Below, piece by piece: positions 1 through 9,058 of a stretch of DNA of 64,000 nt (its first letter is position 1; every line of letters begins with the position of its first letter). A program made the translations under genes and the position numbers. Below the pieces are notes generated by a model. The model worked only from the letters and a program-made list of their open reading frames with translations. It did not search any database and was not told the origin of the DNA. Location of the stretch: positions 1 through 64,000 of the forward strand of contig NZ_VBSL01000022.1 of assembly GCF_006149005.1 (NCBI RefSeq). Reading direction: 5' to 3'. Source of the stretch: Larkinella sp. C7. Its GTDB lineage: Bacteria; Bacteroidota; Bacteroidia; Cytophagales; Spirosomataceae.

Positions 1-45
1 CCCCAGCAGGGCGATTTTGCTCACTTTACTAACTATATGTTTCAT
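1..45 (-). CDS. SusD-like outer membrane lipoprotein, N-terminal fragment (partial)
   Basis: Fifteen codons read from an ATG at 45 to the window edge, giving MKHIVSKVSKIALLG, a basic start followed by the beginning of a hydrophobic stretch as in a signal peptide. Its place directly downstream of a susC-type gene on the same strand is where the SusD/RagB surface lipoprotein, which caps the SusC barrel and binds the substrate, is normally found. The SusD assignment rests on position only, since too little of the protein is visible. Confidence 0.6.
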   Translation of the reverse strand, partial: MKHIVSKVSKIALLG

Positions 46-81
46 TTTGAAAGTGCTTTTAATGGTTGAAATCTGGTATTC

Positions 82-210
82 GGTACACGGTTTTCCGTTT
101 ACGGTAGCTGACGCGTGCTCATTTCGAAGCTCGCGTCACTCCCGGCGGGGAACCGCACCGTAGCGACGGCCCGGCGTAAACCGAATACCGTAAACTGAAA
201 ACCGTAAACC
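82..210. repeat. intergenic inverted repeat between susC and susD
   Basis: Two 25-base arms (82-106 and 186-210) are reverse complements at 22 of 25 positions and enclose a 79-base loop. The core ACGGTTTTCCGTTTACGGT recurs, as a perfect 27-base inverted repeat, at 32544-32626. The right arm touches the susC stop codon, so a transcript running from susC into susD would carry the hairpin. It could be a REP-like element or a structure that adjusts susD expression; its function is inferred. Confidence 0.7.
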
Positions 211-3200
211 TACAGCCCAATCTGCAACCCGAACATGAACGTGGTCGGTTTGGGATAATTGTGCCAGATCATCCCTTGCGAGAACGCACTGTTGCTGTCG
301 CCCTGGTTGGTCGGCGTTACTTCCGGATCGCCGATGATTTTGTCTTTCACCAGCAGGAAGAAGTTCTGCACGGTAGCATACGCCCGCAGGCGGTTCAGTT
401 TGAGTTTGTTGGTTACAACACCCGGAAACGTGTACCCAAACAGCAGGTTCCGGCCCCGCAGAAACGAACCGTCCTTGATCCAGTAACTGTCTACGTTCAA
501 GACATAACCGGCCCGCGTATCGCGGATTTCGGCAATCTGGCTGTTTTGATTCGTCGGCGTCCAGGCATTCAACACCGAGGTGTAGCTGTTGGCCAGCGCC
601 TGCCGGTCTTCACTGGTCGAGATGTTCAGATCCATGACGTCATTGCCGTAGGAAAACTGCAGTTCCAGCGTCAGGTCAAAGTTTTTGTAGCGAAAGGTGT
701 TGGAAAAAGCACCCCACGCTTTCGGGCTGCCGTTTCCGATGATGCTCCGGTCGGCATCCGTGATGGCGCGGTCACCGTTGACATCCAGGTACTTAATATC
801 ACCCGGCAACATCGTCAACCCATTTCGGTAGCTCACAAACCGGGCCGCTTCTTCGCGTTCCGCTTCACTCCAAACACCCACCCGGGTCAGCCCCCAGAAC
901 GATCCGACGGGCTCGCCCACCCGGATCACGTTGGTTGGATTCGTAAAGTTCGGGCCCCCCACGTTGAAGATGTCCGAAGGCGTCGCCAGCGACAAGACTT
1001 TGTTGCGGTTGAAAGAGATGTTGAAGGTCGAGTTCCACTGAAAACCGCCCGCGTCGATGTTGACCGTATTCAGACCAAGCTCAAAGCCTTTGTTCTGCAT
1101 CGAACCCACGTTCCGGCGAATCGTGCCGTAGCCGCTCGTGCGCGGAACCGGCGCATCCAGCAGCATATCGGTGGTTTTGCGGTAGTAGTAGTCCGCTTCC
1201 AGATTGATCCGGCCTTTCAGCAAGCCCAGTTCCACACCAATATCCGTTTGGGCGGTTTTTTCCCAGCGCAGATCCGGGTTCGCCAGACGGCTGATCCCCG
1301 TACCCGACACCCGGGCATCGCCGTAGATGGTCGCGTAGTTCGAACTGAGCAGCGACAACGACGAGTAAGGTGGTATTTCGGAGTTCCCCGTCAGACCGAA
1401 GCTCGTCCGCACTTTCAGGTTCGAGATGAGGGCATTGCCTTTCAGGAACTCCTCTTCCGATGCCCGCCAGGCCAGAGCCGCCGAGGGGAAGAACGCAAAT
1501 TTATGGTTGTTCCCGAATTTTGACGACCCATCGGCCCGACCCGTGAAGGTCACCAGGTATTTCTCCATCAGGCTGTAGTTGATCCGACCGAAATAGGAAT
1601 TGAACGAAAACCGGGAGGCTCCCGAACTCACCGCCGGGTTGGTGGCTCCCGCGCCCAGGTTGTTGAAACCGAAGTAGTCCGTCGCAAAATTGCGGACGCT
1701 GGCACCAATCGTGAAGTAATTCGATTCCTGCCACGACACCCCCAACAGCGCATTGATGGCGTGTTTGTCGTTGATCTGTTTGTTATAGGTCAGGTAGTTT
1801 TCCAGCGACCAGAACGAGTCTCTGAAATTGTTGGCCGATGCCGTCCCGTTTGCGCCGATTTCCAGCGTCCGGGTGCTCGACTGGTTCACTTCCTGCGTCT
1901 GTACGTTGGCTCCCAAAACCGTCCGCATTTCCAGCCCTTTGGCCAGGCTGATGTTGGAGTACAGGCTTCCGGTGGTGGTTTGGGTATTCAGAATATACCG
2001 GCGACCCATCAGGCGGTGGTACGAACTCATCGTTCCTTCCGCAAACGGAAAATCCCGGTTGTTGGCAAAGGAACCGTCTTCGTACTGAACCGGCAGGAAC
2101 GGAAAATCTTCCACAATCTGGCGGGCCACAGCGTCGTTGACATCCACCAGGTTCTCCGTCTGGTTGTTGTAGCTCAGCGTACCGCCCACTTTCAACCACG
2201 ATTTTACCTGATCGTCGATCGTAAACCGGCCCGAATAGCGTTTCATGTACGAGGTTTTGAGCAAGCCCTGGTCATCGCGGAAGCCCAGTGAGATCGAATA
2301 CTGCGTGCGGTCGTTGCCCCCGCTAAATCCTAACTGGTGGTTTTGCGAGAGTTTATTCTGGGTGGTTTCCTTGAACCAGTCGGTATCGTATTTCGGACTG
2401 CCGTCGGAATTCCAGACGCGGGGGTCGATCCGGCGCAATTTGGGGTTCAGATACGCCCATTTGCCAGCCGCCCACCCCGCCGGATCGTATTTTTCCATAT
2501 TGGCCCAGGCCAGATCTTCCACGGCCATATACTGCCGGGAATTCAGCACCCGGGGTCGGTTGGGTCCGATGGTGTTCACACTGAAATCGACGTTATAGGT
2601 CACCTGACCTTCTCCCGATTTGCCTTTTTTGGTCGTCACCAGCACCACGCCGTTGGCACCCCGCGCGCCGTAAATGGCGGTCGAGGAGGCATCTTTCAAC
2701 ACTTCCACCGAAACGATGTCGTTCGGGTTGATGTAGTCGATGGCCGAGCTGAACTGGTTCTGGTTCCCCTGCGGCAGCATCACCCCGTCGACCACATACA
2801 GCGGGTTGTTCGACGAGTTGATGGAGCTAAACCCGCGAACGCGGATGGTGGTCCGACCACCGGGCCGACCCGAGTTGTTGTTGACCTGCACACCCGGCAT
2901 CCGACCCGCCAGCGCCTGCGTCAGCGAAGCCGCCGGGCGTTCTTTCAATTCGGCTTCTTTCACGGAACCAACGGCCCCCGTCAAGTCGCTTTTCCGGGCC
3001 GTACCGTACCCAATGACGACAATTTCTTCCAGTACTTTGTCATCTGGTTTCAGCGAAACATTTATGGTCGTTGACGCCTTGACGTTCAGTTCCTGAGACA
3101 AATACCCCACGAAGCTAAAAACCAGCGTGGCACCATTGGCGGCTTCCGGAACGGAAAGCGAGTAATTGCCTTCCGCATTGGTCACGGTCCCGCGCTGGGT

Positions 3201-3749
3201 TCCTTTGATCACCACGCTAACGCCGGGCAGCCCTTCGCCGTTTTCACTGGAAACTTTCCCGCTCACCGTGAAGTCGGCCATGTTGACTGATGGCGTATTC
3301 GGCGAGAAAACCGGACTCCCTGCCGCAGTGGGTTCCTTCAACGAAACCGGTGTATTGACCGATTCCAGTGCCGGTGTGGCCGGAGCACTGGCTTTGGCCG
3401 GATTTTTAATGATGTAGTACGCCTGATTTCCCACTTTTTTGAACATCAGGTCATACGGTTTCAGCAGGGTTTCCAACTGCTTTTCCAGCTTCCCGGAACG
3501 GAGCCGAACGTTGGCCGGAACGACAATACCGTTCACCGTCGTTTCTTCAAACAGAATACTGACCTGATGCTGACGGCTTAATTCCGTCAACACTTCTTTC
3601 ATTTTCTGGCCTGCCGCCGGAACGGTCTGAATCACCTCCGTCGATCGGCTCTGCTGCCGGGCCAGGGCAATCGGTTGCGCCTGCGTCAGCTGGTGACTGA
3701 GCACGACCAGCGAAACCACGGCCGTTTTTTGTAAAAATGAGATTACCAT
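210..3749 (-). CDS. SusC/RagA-family TonB-linked outer membrane protein with N-terminal STN domain
   Basis: 1179-residue outer membrane transporter that would import a carbohydrate or other nutrient with a SusD lipoprotein, powered by TonB. A signal peptide ends near residue 25 (TQAQ). An STN (secretin/TonB short N-terminal) domain covers about residues 48-115, a carboxypeptidase-regulatory-like domain about 160-235 (GLPGVSVVIKGTQRGTVTN), then the plug (VVIGYGTARKSDLTGAVGSV) and a long barrel ending in FMFGLQIGL. The STN domain is typical of transporters that signal to an anti-sigma factor, and a fecR gene and an ECF sigma gene lie directly upstream. The substrate cannot be told from sequence. 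Confidence 0.95.
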   Translation of the reverse strand: MVISFLQKTAVVSLVVLSHQLTQAQPIALARQQSRSTEVIQTVPAAGQKMKEVLTELSRQHQVSILFEETTVNGIVVPANVRLRSGKLEKQLETLLKPYDLMFKKVGNQAYYIIKNPAKASAPATPALESVNTPVSLKEPTAAGSPVFSPNTPSVNMADFTVSGKVSSENGEGLPGVSVVIKGTQRGTVTNAEGNYSLSVPEAANGATLVFSFVGYLSQELNVKASTTINVSLKPDDKVLEEIVVIGYGTARKSDLTGAVGSVKEAELKERPAASLTQALAGRMPGVQVNNNSGRPGGRTTIRVRGFSSINSSNNPLYVVDGVMLPQGNQNQFSSAIDYINPNDIVSVEVLKDASSTAIYGARGANGVVLVTTKKGKSGEGQVTYNVDFSVNTIGPNRPRVLNSRQYMAVEDLAWANMEKYDPAGWAAGKWAYLNPKLRRIDPRVWNSDGSPKYDTDWFKETTQNKLSQNHQLGFSGGNDRTQYSISLGFRDDQGLLKTSYMKRYSGRFTIDDQVKSWLKVGGTLSYNNQTENLVDVNDAVARQIVEDFPFLPVQYEDGSFANNRDFPFAEGTMSSYHRLMGRRYILNTQTTTGSLYSNISLAKGLEMRTVLGANVQTQEVNQSSTRTLEIGANGTASANNFRDSFWSLENYLTYNKQINDKHAINALLGVSWQESNYFTIGASVRNFATDYFGFNNLGAGATNPAVSSGASRFSFNSYFGRINYSLMEKYLVTFTGRADGSSKFGNNHKFAFFPSAALAWRASEEEFLKGNALISNLKVRTSFGLTGNSEIPPYSSLSLLSSNYATIYGDARVSGTGISRLANPDLRWEKTAQTDIGVELGLLKGRINLEADYYYRKTTDMLLDAPVPRTSGYGTIRRNVGSMQNKGFELGLNTVNIDAGGFQWNSTFNISFNRNKVLSLATPSDIFNVGGPNFTNPTNVIRVGEPVGSFWGLTRVGVWSEAEREEAARFVSYRNGLTMLPGDIKYLDVNGDRAITDADRSIIGNGSPKAWGAFSNTFRYKNFDLTLELQFSYGNDVMDLNISTSEDRQALANSYTSVLNAWTPTNQNSQIAEIRDTRAGYVLNVDSYWIKDGSFLRGRNLLFGYTFPGVVTNKLKLNRLRAYATVQNFFLLVKDKIIGDPEVTPTNQGDSNSAFSQGMIWHNYPKPTTFMFGLQIGL

Positions 3750-3776
3750 ATTGCGTAGGTTTTAGGAATGGTAGGT

Positions 3777-4778
3777 TTAAGGGTGTTTAGGAGTAGTCAA
3801 TTCAATATAATGGCGTTTTTTCACCACGTCGATCGTCAGTAATTCGGCTAAAATCTGGAACAGGTCATCGGCTTGCTCGGCCCGGAAATTACCGGCAATC
3901 CGCCGTTGCGCCAGTTTGGGTTCGGGCACCACGACCTTAATTCCAAACTGCTCCTGAATCTGGTTTGCGACCTCGGTAAGGGAAGTGTTGTCGAAGTAAA
4001 ACCAGTGGTCTTTCCAGGCAACATAGGGGCGGGCAGTTTTGGTCTGGGTGAGCCGGTACCGGCCGGAATTGGCCACCGTCACCACATTACCCGGCCGCAT
4101 ATAAAGCTGCTGACCCTGCGGCAGATCCAGTTTCACCTTGCCTTTGCTGAGAAACACGCGTTTGCCTTTGGCCCGGGCATACACCACGAACTCGGTTCCC
4201 AGCACCTCGACCTGAAAACGATCCGCCGTCCGGACGATAAACCGCTGGTTGTTGACGGTATGCGTCACTTTGAATTCACCTTCGCCTTCCAGATATACCT
4301 CCCGTGTTTTGTTCCCAAAGCCAAACCGGGGAACGCGCAGGCTGGAATTGGCATTCAGCGTGACTTCCGTTCCATCCGCCAGTTTATATTCGCTGGTTTG
4401 TCCGAAGGCCGTCCGGTGGGTTTCATACAGGATTTGGGCCCGGAAAACGTAGGCACCCAGCAGGCCCAGCAAGGTAACGGAAGCTGCTATGCCCCAGGGA
4501 AGCCATTTTTGAAACAGGCCGGACCGGGAAACCGGCAGCACTTTCGATGGGGTTACGGTCGGCTGTTCGTCTTCCAGTACCCGCTGATACGCGGTCAGTG
4601 CTTTTTCGGCGTCTACCGAAAACTGGGGTCGCTGGCTTTCCCATTCATCCAGGTAGTGGTAATAGGCTTCGTGGTTGGTTTCGTCCGTCAGCCATTCTTC
4701 GAGGTATTTTCGCTGGATCGCCGTCGCTTTTCCATCGAAAAAGTCGAATACAATGCGTTTTATCAGTAAAGGTTCCAT
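3777..4778 (-). CDS. FecR-family anti-sigma factor
   Basis: 333-residue inner-membrane regulator. The N-terminal cytoplasmic part (about 1-85) should hold the sigma factor. One membrane helix lies near residues 92-112 (WLPWGIAASVTLLGLLGAYVF minus its last residues). A FecR periplasmic domain follows (about 118-215; FGQTSEYKLADGTEVTLNAN), and a DUF4974 C-terminal domain near 250-325 (YFDNTSLTEVANQIQEQFGI) should contact the STN domain of the SusC protein. It sits 27 bases before susC and 57 bases after the sigma gene, all on one strand, the usual Bacteroidota order. Confidence 0.93.
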   Translation of the reverse strand: MEPLLIKRIVFDFFDGKATAIQRKYLEEWLTDETNHEAYYHYLDEWESQRPQFSVDAEKALTAYQRVLEDEQPTVTPSKVLPVSRSGLFQKWLPWGIAASVTLLGLLGAYVFRAQILYETHRTAFGQTSEYKLADGTEVTLNANSSLRVPRFGFGNKTREVYLEGEGEFKVTHTVNNQRFIVRTADRFQVEVLGTEFVVYARAKGKRVFLSKGKVKLDLPQGQQLYMRPGNVVTVANSGRYRLTQTKTARPYVAWKDHWFYFDNTSLTEVANQIQEQFGIKVVVPEPKLAQRRIAGNFRAEQADDLFQILAELLTIDVVKKRHYIELTTPKHP

Positions 4779-4835
4779 AGCAGATTCAAATTTTGCCGGT
4801 TAGTCAACTGGAGAAAGAAGGGTGTCATCGGCCCA

Positions 4836-5507
4836 TCAGTAAGCGCAGGTAACCAGCCCCAGCAGCAGACTGATGAACCATTCTCCTTTCAATTCCTGAC
4901 GTAACTGGTTGAGTGCCCTGATCATCAGTTTCTCGACGGCACTGTTGCTGATCTGCATTTCCTGCGCAATTTCCAGGTACTTTTTCCCTTCAATCCGGCT
5001 CAGCAGAAACGCCCGCTTGCACTGCGGAGTCAGGCTCTGGATGGCGTCTTCAATTTTCTGGTGCAGTTCGCTGTAATGCAGCACCTCGTCGGGTTGCAAT
5101 GCCGGTGATATGCCCTGGGTGTGCAGCGTATCCAGCGAATCGGAAGGATGCAGTTCCCACCGCAGGTAGTTGTAGGACCGGTGTCGAACCGTCTGGTAGA
5201 GATACGCCCGGTAAGACGTCGTTATCCGTTCAAAGACGCGGTCCTGCCAGAAAGCCGTGTAGACTTCGGCCACCAGATCCTCGGCCACTTCTTTGGAGTA
5301 AACGAACCGAACCGCGTGGTTGACCAGATTGGTGTAATACCGCCGGAACAGCAGTTCGCAACCACGCTTCGGATCCTGAGCGAAGAGTTGTCGAAAGATC
5401 AATTCGTCGTCCGTCACTTTGCCGGGCTGAAGCGGCTGGTGGCTTCCCAAAAAACGCGGCAAAGAATCTCCGCTATTTTCGGTATCGTCTAAGGGTACTT
5501 GTTGCAT
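4836..5507 (-). CDS. RNA polymerase sigma-70 factor, ECF subfamily (Bacteroidota type)
   Basis: 223-residue ECF sigma factor expected to transcribe the adjacent SusC/SusD genes once FecR releases it. Region 2 is visible around residues 45-85 (LFRRYYTNLVNHAVRFV, then EDLVAEVYTAFWQ), and region 4 with its helix-turn-helix around 150-205 (SLTPQCKRAFLLSRIEGKKY, then ISNSAVEKLMIRALNQLR). The N-terminus is about 40 residues longer than in many ECF factors, and the next internal Met is inside region 2, so the ATG at 5507 is kept. It is the first gene of the sigma-fecR-susC-susD unit. Confidence 0.93.
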   Translation of the reverse strand: MQQVPLDDTENSGDSLPRFLGSHQPLQPGKVTDDELIFRQLFAQDPKRGCELLFRRYYTNLVNHAVRFVYSKEVAEDLVAEVYTAFWQDRVFERITTSYRAYLYQTVRHRSYNYLRWELHPSDSLDTLHTQGISPALQPDEVLHYSELHQKIEDAIQSLTPQCKRAFLLSRIEGKKYLEIAQEMQISNSAVEKLMIRALNQLRQELKGEWFISLLLGLVTCAY

Positions 5508-5673
5508 GCAGCGTGTTGCTAAACCAGGTGGTATTTAACATAGACAAGTTTGCACTTTATTACCTCACATGGTGGATGAAAAATAAATTTTTAGTGTTTT
5601 TTTCACCATTCCCCGCGATTTTCCGCCAATAAAAAAGATACCTTTACACGTACAGAAGCGGTTGCGGGCGCGA

Positions 5674-5681
5674 TAAATTTG
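5674..5681 (+). promoter_or_regulatory. candidate Bacteroidota -7 box (TAAATTTG)
   Basis: TAAATTTG matches the Bacteroidota -7 consensus TAnnTTTG and lies 25 bases before the ATG of the immunity-like gene. No TTTG-like -33 element stands at the usual distance, so this is a weak call. Confidence 0.3.
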
Positions 5682-5706
5682 CGGTTGGAAACGTCTCCTG
5701 TCTGAC

Positions 5707-6114
5707 ATGAACCGTACGGAAATGGAGGAAAACTGGCAACAGCAAACCCTTGATAATCTGGAGAAAACAAGTGGAGAAGAACCGGATTTTGGCGACAACC
5801 GGAGTCAGAAAATTTACGCCCTGCGGCAGACGCCCCTGAACCAGTTTAGCACGGAAGACATCCGGCTGCTGATTGCCGAAGGAATTTCGCTGCCGTACCT
5901 GATTCCACTGGCGCTTGAAAGGCTCACCAAAAACCCGTTTGCCGAAGGAGAATTTTACCCCGGCGATCTTTTTCAGAGTGTTCTGAACGTCGATTTGAAT
6001 TTTTGGTTGACAAATCGCCCGTTTTGGCAGTATATTCACCAACTTATTATAAACAATTCGTTCGAACTGGAAGACCGGGGCATCAATCCGGAGCGGTTTC
6101 TCGAATTGTCGTGA
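5707..6114 (+). CDS. contact-dependent growth inhibition immunity-like protein (orphan)
   Basis: 135 residues, no signal peptide or membrane segment, so cytoplasmic. The pattern TPLNQFSTEDIRLLI (residues 42-56), a helix SLPYLIPLALERL and then FYPGDLF (83-89) matches, from memory of the family, CdiI-type immunity proteins annotated as contact-dependent growth inhibition system immunity protein, which bind and neutralise the toxic tip of CdiA or related polymorphic toxins. No CdiA, Rhs or other toxin gene is nearby; the gene stands alone, between a minus-strand sigma gene and a plus-strand propeller gene. The family match is moderately sure, the role inferred. Confidence 0.6.
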   Translation: MNRTEMEENWQQQTLDNLEKTSGEEPDFGDNRSQKIYALRQTPLNQFSTEDIRLLIAEGISLPYLIPLALERLTKNPFAEGEFYPGDLFQSVLNVDLNFWLTNRPFWQYIHQLIINNSFELEDRGINPERFLELS

Positions 6115-6154
6115 ACTAAACCCCCAATTCCCTAAACCTTTTGTAATTGACCTT

Positions 6155-7222
6155 ATGAATTCACAACCTGTAAACCGGCGCACGTTTCTTACGAAGGCCA
6201 CAGCCGCAACTGCCGTCGGATTAACGATTCCCCATATTAATTTCGGTGCCCAACCCAAAGCCGATGAAAAAACCGTTGGACATGGTTCGCACCGCTACCG
6301 GGTCGTGCCAAACTGGGGCGTTCTGGATGCGGGCAAAAACCCGGTCAACGACTGCCACGAAATGGTGGAAGATGCCAAAGGCCGCCTGATTCTGCTGACC
6401 AATGAGACGAAAAACAACGTCATCATTTACGATAAATCGGGTAAACTGCTCGAAACCTGGGGGACAACATACCCCGGTGCCCACGGCCTGACGCTGGCCA
6501 ACGAAGGCGGAGAACAATTCCTGTTTATTTGTGATAATAACCGGCATCAGGTCATCAAAACCGACCTGAAAGGCAAAGAACTGCTGAAAATCGATTACCC
6601 GAAGGAAACCGGAAAATACGATTACCCGACGCAGTTTACCCCGACCGAAACCGCCATCAACCCCGCCAACGGCGATATTTACATCGCCGACGGCTACGGC
6701 CTGAATTACATCACGCAGTATGACGCCAAGGGCAAATACATCCGGCACTGGGGCGGTAAAGGCTCCGAAAACGGTCAGTTCGATTGCTGCCACGGCATTC
6801 TGGTCGACACCCGCAACAAAGCCAATCCGACCCTGCTCATTACCGACCGCCGTCACAACTGCCTGAAGCGGTTTACGCTCGATGGCAAATACCTCTCGAC
6901 CATTGCCTTACCCGGTTCGTATATCTGCCGCCCGGTTTTGCACGGTGACATGATTTACGGCGCGGTGTTCCGCAGTACGTCCGATGCCTACCCGAACTCG
7001 GGGTACATCCAGATTCTGGATAAGAACGACAAGGTGGTTTCCACGCCGGGCGGTTCGGCACCGGTTTATAAAGACGGTAAACTGGAAGAACAGCGGAAAG
7101 ACACGAGCTTTACGGGCTTCATGCACCCGCACGACGTTCTGGTCGATGGCGACGAAAACGTGTATGTACCGCAATGGGCTTCTCAAAAAACCTATCCGGT
7201 GAAACTACAGCGCGTTAGCTGA
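6155..7222 (+). CDS. Tat-exported NHL-type six-bladed beta-propeller protein
   Basis: 355 residues. The N-terminus carries a twin-arginine motif (NRRTFLTKA, residues 8-16) followed by a hydrophobic stretch, so export in folded form is expected. The mature part has recurring propeller-blade motifs (IYDKSGKLLETWGT; ITQYDAKGKYIRHWGGKGSE; FTLDGKYLSTIALPG) of the NHL/6-bladed type, which are ligand-binding or enzymatic scaffolds. No catalytic residues can be named. It opens a same-strand series with the cytochrome, DUF1553 and DUF1501 genes, the kind of set seen in planctomycetes and Cytophagales and thought to act on polymeric substrates outside the cytoplasm. Confidence 0.8.
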   Translation: MNSQPVNRRTFLTKATAATAVGLTIPHINFGAQPKADEKTVGHGSHRYRVVPNWGVLDAGKNPVNDCHEMVEDAKGRLILLTNETKNNVIIYDKSGKLLETWGTTYPGAHGLTLANEGGEQFLFICDNNRHQVIKTDLKGKELLKIDYPKETGKYDYPTQFTPTETAINPANGDIYIADGYGLNYITQYDAKGKYIRHWGGKGSENGQFDCCHGILVDTRNKANPTLLITDRRHNCLKRFTLDGKYLSTIALPGSYICRPVLHGDMIYGAVFRSTSDAYPNSGYIQILDKNDKVVSTPGGSAPVYKDGKLEEQRKDTSFTGFMHPHDVLVDGDENVYVPQWASQKTYPVKLQRVS

Positions 7223-7299
7223 TAAAATCGGCCGTTGTTGCAAGCACAAACGTTCACAATGACGGCGTGCTTCCTGAACTCAACCTTACCGTTTGCCGG

Positions 7300-7322
7300 G
7301 CCGGAACTCATTTCGGTCCGGC
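7300..7322 (+). terminator. weak hairpin after the propeller gene
   Basis: A 6-bp stem GCCGGA/TCCGGC with an 11-base loop about 80 bases after the propeller stop codon. It has no clear T tract after it, so intrinsic termination is doubtful. Confidence 0.25.
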
Positions 7323-7397
7323 TTGAAATCATACGCGTACTCGTCAGGCTCTGCTCAGGCCGACGTTCCTCCCAAAATTGAACATCTGATTGATTCA

Positions 7398-8924
7398 ATG
7401 ACTCCTTCTATTCTCTTACAGGCTACGGCACCGCAACCCTCCGAGTGGGCTTTGTTCTTCGGGCATTTCCACCCGCTCATCGTCCATTTGCCGATCGGTT
7501 TTCTGCTGATTGCGGGCCTGCTCGAACTGGACCGGCTGACGCGTCGCCAAACCGTTAGTTCCCATACGATTACGTTGATTTTGTTCTGGTCGGCCGTCAG
7601 TGCCACGATGGCCTGTATTTTCGGTTATCTGCTCTCGCTGGGCGGTGGCTACGAAGAAGAAACGCTGAACAACCACATGTGGGAAGGCATCGGGGTGGCG
7701 GTTTTTGCCTGGGTGGCCTGGGCCATCAAACACGAACGAATTGGCCCCAAAATCCGCTTTGGCCCCTTGTTGTATTACCCCGCGCTGGGCGTAGCGGTTT
7801 TGCTGTTGCTGGCGGCTGGTCACGAAGGCGGTTCGCTCACCCACGGTTCCGACTTCCTGACCCAACACACCCCGGAACCCTTCCGGTCGCTGGCAGGCAT
7901 TCCGCCCCGCGAGGAAAGTGTGGAAGATACGAAGCCCATTGAAGACGTCAATCAGGCGATGGTGTATCAGCAGATTGTCCATCCGATTCTGAAAAGCCGC
8001 TGCATTCAGTGCCACAATCCCGAAAAATCGAAGGCCGATCTGCGGCTGGATTCGCCCGAAATGATCAAAAAAGGAAGCGAAGACGGCGCGGTTCTGGTTG
8101 CCGGTAAAGCCGACCAAAGCAAACTGGTTAAAGTGTGTCTGTTGCCGGAAGAGGACGACCACCACATGCCGCCCAAAGGCAAAACCCAGCTCACCGAAAA
8201 TCAAATCGCGCTGCTGACCTGGTGGATCAACGAGGGCGCACCATTCGACAAAAAAGTAGCCGAATTGAAAGTATCCGACAACATCAAACCGGCCCTGGCC
8301 GCGCTGGGAACGGGTGGCGGAAACGTGGGCGGTGAGCAGGTTGCAACCGGTCCGGCTCCCGAGTCGCCGGTGTTGACGATGAAACTGCCAGCCGCTGATC
8401 CGAAGGCCATCGAGGAGTTGAAAAAAGCCGGTTTGCTGGTTTTACCGTTGTCGAAAGAACAGAATCAACTGGAAGTCAGCGCGGTCAACGCCCGGGCGTT
8501 CAGCGATGCACAGGCGGTTTCGCTGCCGAAACTGAGCCAGCAAATTGTCTGGCTGAAACTGGGGGATACGGAAATTTCGGACGCGACGCTGGCGCAGGTG
8601 GCCCAGTTGAAAAACCTGCAAAAACTGCACCTGGAACAAACGAAAGTGACCGACGCCGGTTTGAAAAGCCTGAAAAATCTGCCGTATCTCGAATACCTGA
8701 ATCTGTACGGAACCGCCGTGACCGACGCCGGACTGGCCGAACTGGCCGGTATCAAAAATCTTAAAACCGTTTACCTCTGGCAAACCAAAGTGACGGACGC
8801 GGGCGTGGCGGAATTGAAAAAAGCATTGCCGGGGCTGGAAATCAACATGGGGTTGGGCGAGAATTCCATTGCGGCCTTTACCAAAGCGGATTCGGCCAAA
8901 GCCGAAAAAGAAAAAGCGAAGTGA
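7398..8924 (+). CDS. membrane c-type cytochrome (PSCyt1-like) with leucine-rich repeats
   Basis: 508 residues from the ATG at 7398; an upstream in-frame alternative start lacks a sensible N-terminus. The first 150 residues hold several membrane helices and begin with a DUF2231-like segment (FFGHFHPLIVHLPIGFLLIAG). A cytochrome c motif CIQCH (C202, C205, H206) follows in a planctomycete-type context (HPILKSRCIQCHNPEKSKAD, then MPPKGKTQLT with a possible Met ligand), so one covalent haem outside the membrane is predicted. The last 120 residues form leucine-rich repeats of about 24 residues (LQKLHLEQTKVTDAGLKSL). Probably an electron carrier or haem sensor serving the neighbouring DUF1553/DUF1501 proteins; the partner is unknown. 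Confidence 0.85.
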   Translation: MTPSILLQATAPQPSEWALFFGHFHPLIVHLPIGFLLIAGLLELDRLTRRQTVSSHTITLILFWSAVSATMACIFGYLLSLGGGYEEETLNNHMWEGIGVAVFAWVAWAIKHERIGPKIRFGPLLYYPALGVAVLLLLAAGHEGGSLTHGSDFLTQHTPEPFRSLAGIPPREESVEDTKPIEDVNQAMVYQQIVHPILKSRCIQCHNPEKSKADLRLDSPEMIKKGSEDGAVLVAGKADQSKLVKVCLLPEEDDHHMPPKGKTQLTENQIALLTWWINEGAPFDKKVAELKVSDNIKPALAALGTGGGNVGGEQVATGPAPESPVLTMKLPAADPKAIEELKKAGLLVLPLSKEQNQLEVSAVNARAFSDAQAVSLPKLSQQIVWLKLGDTEISDATLAQVAQLKNLQKLHLEQTKVTDAGLKSLKNLPYLEYLNLYGTAVTDAGLAELAGIKNLKTVYLWQTKVTDAGVAELKKALPGLEINMGLGENSIAAFTKADSAKAEKEKAK

Positions 8925-9058
8925 GGACTCCTTTCGGACGAAACACTGTTTTTGGCAAGGATATAGCACTTTTTTAAAGCCAAATTGGTTTATTTCTTTA
9001 CAAACCCGGTTGATTTTCGTAAATTCATTGTGTTTTTCCCTTAAACCCCTTTGTTCGT

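Noticed and set aside
261-1523. Long plus-strand frame opposite the susC gene
   Set aside because: It is fully inside a clear SusC coding region on the other strand, is rich in Arg, Pro and His as expected of a GC-driven shadow frame, and matches no family.
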